14,213 bases of DNA from JAHLMP01 sp964608845. Lineage in GTDB: Archaea; Aenigmatarchaeota; Aenigmatarchaeia; GW2011-AR5; JAHLMP01. The stretch lies in assembly GCA_964608845.1 (NCBI GenBank), contig CAZSPP010000011.1, positions 1 to 14,213 of the forward strand, in the 5' to 3' direction. Below are positions 10,288 through 14,213 of the stretch, piece after piece; the stretch's first letter is position 1; every line of letters begins with the position of its first letter. The notes beneath the pieces are model-generated. The model was given only the letters and a program-made list of their open reading frames with translations, searched no databases and was not told the DNA's origin. Position numbers and translations under genes: made by a program.

Positions 10288-13239
10288 ATGAAAGAGCACA
10301 AAACCTTTAAAATACTCGTATTTTCCTTATTTTTATTAGCTTTCATAATAGAAATTGGGTTTTCTGGTTTAGTACCTGAGCCTACACAAAGATGTTATGA
10401 TTCTGATGGATTAAACTACTATACAAAAGGTTATATCATATTTCAAGGAAAGGTATCTTATTTAGAGGACCTTTGCACTCATAGTGGAGAGGAGGTTATA
10501 GAACATTATTGTTTACCTTCTGGAGATGTTACATATACAATTTATAGGTGCCCTTATGGATGCTTTGATGGTGCATGTAGATCTTATCCTACAACTATAC
10601 CTACAACAGTTCCTACAACAATTCCACAATATTGCACTGTTCATTCAAGAGTTTTTGATTGTTACACAAATCAGCAAATTGGTGGAGCCTTAATAAACCT
10701 TGATGGAAGAACTCAATATAGTTATTCTACTGGTTATGTAACCTTTTATAATGTTCCTGTAGGTTGGAAAACTATTTCTGCTAGCAAATTCGGCTATACA
10801 ACAGATACAAAAAGCTTTTATTGTTCATGTTCTGCTGATGTTTATGTTGATTTAAGAATATGTCTAATAACTACCACAATCCCTACTACCATACCAACAA
10901 CTTGTCCAACAACCATACCAACAACAATACCAACAACCATCCCTACTACTATCCCAACCACTATACCCACAACCATACCAACAACAGTACCACAATATTG
11001 TACCATTGAAGTAATAGTATATGAAGATTCAACACAAAATCCTTTACCAAGAGCAATAGTAACTTTGGATGGAACTAATGCAAGAATTACAGGAAGTGAT
11101 GGAAGGGTTTATTATTATAATGTTCCTGTAGGATGGCATCAGGTTGCTGCAAGCAAGGATGGGTACACAAATAAGGATGGATACCCAATGGATAGTCAAA
11201 GGGTTTATTGTTCTTGTAATGAACATAAGGTTGTAATACTAAGATTGTATCCGATAATAACCACAACTTCTACCACAACAACAATTCCACAATATTGCAC
11301 TGTTCATTCAAGAGTTTTTGATTGTTACACAAATCAGCAAATTAGTGGAGCCTTAATAAACCTTGATGGAAGAACTCAATATAGCTCTTCTACAGGATAT
11401 GTTACGTTCTCCAATGTTCCTGTAGGCTGGAAAACAATATCTGCAAGCAAACCTAATTATACAACAGATACAAAAAGCTTCTATTGCTCATGTTCTTCAG
11501 ATGTTTATATTGACTTGAAAATATGTCCAATAACCACAACCACAACAACAATTCCACAAACATGCAATATAAAAGTTGTTGTCCAAGAAGATTGTACAAC
11601 AAATCCTTTAGCAGGAGTACTCGTTACTCTTGACTCTTCTAATCCACAAATTACTCCATCTAACGGAACTGTATTCTACTATGATGTACCTATAGGAAGT
11701 CATAATATTACAGCTTCAAAAGAAGGATATAAAACAGAAAGTAGAATTGTTGATTGTGTATGCGGACAAACTCATACAGTAATTATAAAATTATATCCCC
11801 TGATTACAACTACCACGACCACAATACCAACAGGAAAATGTGCTGGGTATTGTGGTTGGATATCTCCTTATGGATGCTGGTGTGATGCAAAATGTGCTGA
11901 AAAGGGAGATTGTTGTGATGATATATGTCAAGGATGTCCTGGATTACCTCAATGCGGAGGAAATGAATCTTATTGTATTTTTAATATAAAATTGCTTGAA
12001 GGTAATACGCAAAATCCTGTTGCCTATGCATTTGTAAATATAGATGGGGCAAGAGCAACAATTAGCTCATCTGATGGAAAAGTAACATATTATGGTGTAA
12101 CAAAAGGGAGACATAGCATTACAGCAAGCAAATCTGGATATCTACCAGCAACTGTTTTTGAAGAATGTATTGAAGGGGAAGAAAGAAACATAACCATAAG
12201 AATGTACTCTTATATAACCACAAGCTCTACAACATCTACAACAACCATACCACAATGTCAAACATGTTTAAGCTCTAGAATATGCAACATAGAGGTTTTT
12301 GTTTACGATAATTTGACATCTAATCCTATTGAAGGTGCTCGTGTTTATATTGATAATTCAAACTATAAATTCACATCAATCTCAGGAAGGGTAATATTTT
12401 ATGATGTTCCTGAAGGTTGGCATGAAATTTATGTAACAAAAGAAGGTTATAGATCTGAAAGCAAAGATGTTTATTGTTCTGCTTCTCAAACAAGAATTAT
12501 TACGATAAGGCTTTTGCCTATTACTTCAACAACCACAACAATTCCTATCGGATATTGTAACATAGAAGTTAATGTTTTAGATTACCGAACCAACAACCCT
12601 CTTTCTAATGTTCAAATTATAGTAGATAATTTATCCACGACAATAGATGGAAAGGTTATATTATATAACCTTCCTGAGGGATGGAAGACAATTACAGCAA
12701 AAAGATATGGTTACTATTCAGAATCAAAATCTATAAAATGCATTAAATCACAAACGCATTATATAACTATGAAGCTTTATCCAATTCAAATACCTCCTCA
12801 GCAAACAAACCAAAATGTAACCCAAAACCAAGAAAAACAAAAATGTATTGTTATAGCTACTGTATTAGAAGATTATACTAACAAAACATTAGAAAATGTG
12901 AATGTATCTCTTAATAATATAACTCTAACTACTGATATAAAAGGAATTGCAATATTTGAAGATGTTTCACAAGGAGAACACATAATAAAGGCTTATAAAC
13001 CAGGATTTTATCCTGATGCAAGAGGTGTATATTGCAAACAAAATGAAACGATAAACATAAACATGAGACTATATCCAATCGGACCAGAAACAGGAATGTT
13101 TGGAACAATTGGACTAATTCTATCTCCAGATATCCTGCTTTATGTGCTTGCATTTATTTTATTTGTTATTATATTCGTCTTACTAATTTCAAGAGGCATT
13201 TCAAGAGGTTCTGAATTAGAGGAGCTGCCATCTTATTAA
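10288..13239 (+). CDS. Large modular cell-surface protein with eight PEGA-like repeats, Thr/Pro stalks and somatomedin-B-like insert
   Basis: Membrane-anchored extracellular protein of 983 residues; likely adhesin or envelope component. Order: signal/anchor helix at about 8-27; six-Cys domain at 36-97 (CYDSDG start, CPYGCFDGAC end), a pattern recurring in secreted DPANN-type proteins; PTTIPTTVPTTIP stalk at 101-113. Eight beta-sandwich repeats of about 75 residues follow at 116-192, 238-321, 337-413, 426-503, 563-640, 666-742, 757-829 and 853-929. Each has a [NQ]xx[LIV]xxAxVxLD-type strand, a [FY]x[DN]VPxGWHxIxASKxGY motif and a closing C...RLYP, like PEGA/CarboxypepD_reg domains. Stalks of Thr with Pro or Ile lie between them. 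A 48-residue Cys-rich insert (515-562) separates repeats 4 and 5. One transmembrane helix lies at about 947-968, with a short tail. Many N-x-S/T sites suggest glycosylation. No catalytic motif is seen. Repeats 1 and 3 are nearly identical. Function is inferred from architecture only. Confidence 0.9.
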   Translation: MKEHKTFKILVFSLFLLAFIIEIGFSGLVPEPTQRCYDSDGLNYYTKGYIIFQGKVSYLEDLCTHSGEEVIEHYCLPSGDVTYTIYRCPYGCFDGACRSYPTTIPTTVPTTIPQYCTVHSRVFDCYTNQQIGGALINLDGRTQYSYSTGYVTFYNVPVGWKTISASKFGYTTDTKSFYCSCSADVYVDLRICLITTTIPTTIPTTCPTTIPTTIPTTIPTTIPTTIPTTIPTTVPQYCTIEVIVYEDSTQNPLPRAIVTLDGTNARITGSDGRVYYYNVPVGWHQVAASKDGYTNKDGYPMDSQRVYCSCNEHKVVILRLYPIITTTSTTTTIPQYCTVHSRVFDCYTNQQISGALINLDGRTQYSSSTGYVTFSNVPVGWKTISASKPNYTTDTKSFYCSCSSDVYIDLKICPITTTTTTIPQTCNIKVVVQEDCTTNPLAGVLVTLDSSNPQITPSNGTVFYYDVPIGSHNITASKEGYKTESRIVDCVCGQTHTVIIKLYPLITTTTTTIPTGKCAGYCGWISPYGCWCDAKCAEKGDCCDDICQGCPGLPQCGGNESYCIFNIKLLEGNTQNPVAYAFVNIDGARATISSSDGKVTYYGVTKGRHSITASKSGYLPATVFEECIEGEERNITIRMYSYITTSSTTSTTTIPQCQTCLSSRICNIEVFVYDNLTSNPIEGARVYIDNSNYKFTSISGRVIFYDVPEGWHEIYVTKEGYRSESKDVYCSASQTRIITIRLLPITSTTTTIPIGYCNIEVNVLDYRTNNPLSNVQIIVDNLSTTIDGKVILYNLPEGWKTITAKRYGYYSESKSIKCIKSQTHYITMKLYPIQIPPQQTNQNVTQNQEKQKCIVIATVLEDYTNKTLENVNVSLNNITLTTDIKGIAIFEDVSQGEHIIKAYKPGFYPDARGVYCKQNETININMRLYPIGPETGMFGTIGLILSPDILLYVLAFILFVIIFVLLISRGISRGSELEELPSY
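10588..10626 (+). repeat. First Thr-Thr-Ile/Val-Pro stalk, short tandem repeat
   Basis: About three 12-base units of the ACAACTATACCT/ACAACAGTTCCT type encode residues 101-113 of the surface protein, ahead of beta repeat 1. It is the same unit as the longer array at 10870-10992. Confidence 0.7.
10615..10721 (+). repeat. Copy A of a near-identical 107-base internal duplication
   Basis: This stretch, encoding the start of beta repeat 1 from the end of its stalk, matches 11278-11384 at an offset of 663 bases with a single visible mismatch (G at 10681, A at 11344). The encoded repeats 1 and 3 differ at 8 of 77 residues. Confidence 0.9.
10870..10992 (+). repeat. 12-base minisatellite encoding (TTIP)n stalk
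   Basis: About ten in-frame 12-base units of the ACAACCATACCA type, with synonymous changes (ACT/ACC/ACA, ATC/ATA, CCT/CCC/CCA) and one TTCP unit at Cys206, encode residues 195-235. The unit keeps frame, so changes in copy number would lengthen or shorten the stalk without breaking the protein. Confidence 0.85.
11278..11384 (+). repeat. Copy B of the 107-base internal duplication
   Basis: Partner of 10615-10721, encoding the start of beta repeat 3. Similarity continues at protein level to about 11526 but the DNA diverges after 11384. Confidence 0.9.
11839..11937 (+). other. Somatomedin-B-like Cys-knot domain within the surface protein
   Basis: Residues 518-550 have the spacing C-x3-C-x7-C-x-C-x3-C-x5-C-C-x3-C-x2-C, with GCWCDAKCAEKGDCC as core. 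Somatomedin B domains carry C-x-C-x3-C-x5-C-C-x-[DN]-[FY]-x3-C; the only departure in the core is Ile where an aromatic is usual. This is pattern matching by eye, without a profile search. Confidence 0.6.
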
Positions 13240-13585
13240 TATTTAGGATTCGGATGTTAAACCTATTTACTCAATACTCCATTTTAGATTTATTCGTTCT
13301 CAAAGATAATAAGATGTTTGGCTTTTTAGTGGATGATGAAGTTTTTTTATCTTAAAAACAGTTGAAATTTACGTCTTCTGATTTTTGGTAATAAAATTTA
13401 GTTTAAAATCTGTTTAAAGTAGTTGATATGGTGAGAAAAAATAATAAAGGAGGAAATAAATAAGGAAAGGTCTTAAAAAGGCTCAAAGATTTTATTAAAC
13501 TGCTTGCTTATTATCAAATCTCCAATAAAAACTAGAAATTCTATAAAGAATATTAAAAAATAAAAGAAAATCGCAACTTTTGGGT
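13240..13585. other. Intergenic region of 346 bases without a convincing gene
   Basis: No ORF of useful length is seen on either strand. It holds a T7 run at 13342-13348 that could end the surface-protein transcript, a TATA-like GTTTAAAATC/GTTTAAAG pair at about 13401-13418, a purine-rich AAAGGAGGAAATAAATAAGG stretch at 13446-13465, and A-rich sequence at 13551-13574 that reads as T runs on the minus strand after the membrane-protein gene. Confidence 0.6.
13551..13574 (-). terminator. T-rich terminator after the small membrane protein
   Basis: On the minus strand, 12 bases past the stop at 13586, the sequence reads TTTTCTTTTATTTTTTAATA, an oligo-T tract of the archaeal terminator type. No stem is evident. 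Confidence 0.4.
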
Positions 13586-13930
13586 TTATTTCTTGCTTGC
13601 CAGTTGATAGATTGCTTTTAGTGAAACTATTAGTGCTGCTGGCGCTACAAATATTGAAATGTATCCCATTATATTGCTTAACACTCTTCCTATCTCGCCT
13701 AATACAACAAAGCTAACAGAACCTGTTAGAATAAGTGCAATCGCAGCAATTAAGAAGTTTGTCGTTTCTTTTTCAGTAATGTTCAAGAAACCAACAACAA
13801 GCCCTAGAATCACTAGTACTATTGCTAATGTTTCACTTCCTGGACTCGCTACTCCTCCTAAAATCGCTATAATCACTCCTATCAGAAAAAGCCACTCACC
13901 TATCTTTTCCATATTCATTGCATACGCCAT
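13586..13930 (-). CDS. Small four-helix membrane protein of unknown function, 114 aa
   Basis: Integral membrane protein with predicted helices at about 11-28 (GEWLFLIGVIIAILGGVA), 33-50, 58-77 and 87-108, short loops, and Lys-rich ends. A conserved-looking Gly/Pro turn (GGVASPGSE, 25-33) joins helices 1 and 2. It resembles small hypothetical membrane proteins common in AT-poor-annotated archaeal genomes, but no family is recognised. The ATG at 13930 has no ribosome binding site; a TATA element about 26 bases upstream fits a leaderless start. In-frame ATGs at codons 5 and 7 are alternatives. The complementary strand is also open (13659-13943) but encodes no hydrophobic or family pattern and is taken as a shadow. 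It has no clear functional partner nearby. Confidence 0.8.
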   Translation of the reverse strand: MAYAMNMEKIGEWLFLIGVIIAILGGVASPGSETLAIVLVILGLVVGFLNITEKETTNFLIAAIALILTGSVSFVVLGEIGRVLSNIMGYISIFVAPAALIVSLKAIYQLASKK

Positions 13931-13950
13931 ATTTTTATTATAGTTTCAAA

Positions 13951-13961
13951 GCTATTTAAAA
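13951..13961 (-). promoter_or_regulatory. TATA box of the small membrane-protein gene (leaderless)
   Basis: TTTTAAATAGC on the minus strand is centred about 26 bases upstream of the ATG at 13930, so transcription should begin at the start codon. Confidence 0.5.
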
Positions 13962-14180
13962 CCTTATTTCTAGATATTTTTCATTGATTTTTCGTTAGTT
14001 AATATAGAGTTTTAGAATTTTTTAACTCAAGTTATAGATTTTATTGTTCTGTTTTGTTTTTTAATATTCTTAAAAGATATTTTATAGGATATATTTTAGT
14101 TAAAATATTTTAAAGTCAAGAAATTATCCAAAGGAGTAAAAGGCTTTAAAGTATTTTTCAGCAAATTGGATTATAAGGCC

Positions 14181-14212
14181 GTTTTTTAATTTGACGTTGT
14201 TTTTAATTTGAC
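14181..14212. repeat. Two direct copies of a 14-15 base motif at the window edge
   Basis: GTTTTTTAATTTGAC at 14181-14195 recurs as GTTTTTAATTTGAC at 14199-14212, an 18-base period. The array may continue beyond the window. The preceding stretch from 13962 has no gene on either strand. Confidence 0.45.
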
Positions 14213-14213
14213 T

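Noticed and set aside
10870..10992. CRISPR-like array
   Set aside because: The repeats are 12-base in-frame TTIP codons with no spacers; they are a protein stalk.
13659..13943. Plus-strand ORF of 94 codons opposite the small membrane protein
   Set aside because: The minus-strand frame has clear membrane helices and a well-placed TATA box; the plus-strand product has neither a start signal nor a recognisable pattern.
1..14213. tRNA, rRNA, transposase or integrase genes
   Set aside because: None was seen on either strand: no cloverleaf-like GC-rich segments, no rRNA motifs and no transposase or integrase products among the ORFs.

Overview
The window is AT-rich archaeal chromosomal DNA. The archaeal assignment rests on several lines of evidence: eS4, aIF1 and RNase P Rpp29 sit inside a uL29-to-uS8 ribosomal protein cluster; FtsZ is of the archaeal FtsZ1 type; promoters look like TATA boxes about 26 bases upstream of predicted transcription starts; and GGTGA-type ribosome binding sites alternate with apparently leaderless genes. 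The Cys-rich ectodomain, Thr-Thr-Ile-Pro stalks and small compact genes resemble DPANN-type genomes, but the exact lineage cannot be settled from this sequence alone.

Layout. 1-512 (-) holds the N-terminal 170 residues of adenylosuccinate synthetase, cut by the window edge, with a 92-residue coiled-coil protein upstream on the same strand (573-851). Divergent from these is an FKBP-type prolyl isomerase (969-1604). A 38-codon zinc-ribbon gene (1631-1747, -) lies between FKBP and ftsZ (1925-2992). The ribosomal cluster then runs from 3075 to 7071: uL29, aIF1, Rpp29, uS17, uL14, uL24, an unrecognised 62-residue ORF, eS4, uL5, uS14 and uS8. Genes are mostly linked by ATGA overlaps or short gaps. 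The S10-side genes (uL22, uS3) and the spc-side genes (uL6 onward) are not present next to it, so this is a fragment of the usual archaeal supercluster. It ends at a convergent HD-domain hydrolase (7077-7733, -), which diverges from PEP synthase (7779-10004, +) through overlapping promoters. A 63-codon gene (9997-10188, -) overlaps the 3' end of the PEP synthase gene.

10288-13239 encodes a 983-residue surface protein: signal/anchor segment, six-Cys N-terminal domain, eight PEGA/carboxypeptidase-regulatory-like beta domains joined by Thr/Pro-rich stalks, one somatomedin-B-like Cys knot between domains 4 and 5, and a C-terminal membrane anchor. 13240-13585 has no convincing gene. 13586-13930 (-) encodes a small four-helix membrane protein. 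The last 283 bases hold its promoter and no gene.

Most of the window is housekeeping: translation, division, purine synthesis and gluconeogenesis. No new multi-gene system is evident. The parts most worth a second look are the modular surface protein with its somatomedin-B-like insert and internal duplication, the unknown small ORF inside the ribosomal operon, and the short genes that a length cutoff would miss. Several starts were placed downstream of the longest possible ORF (FKBP, FtsZ, Rpp29, uL5, uS8, HD protein) because a ribosome binding site or family alignment supports the internal ATG.
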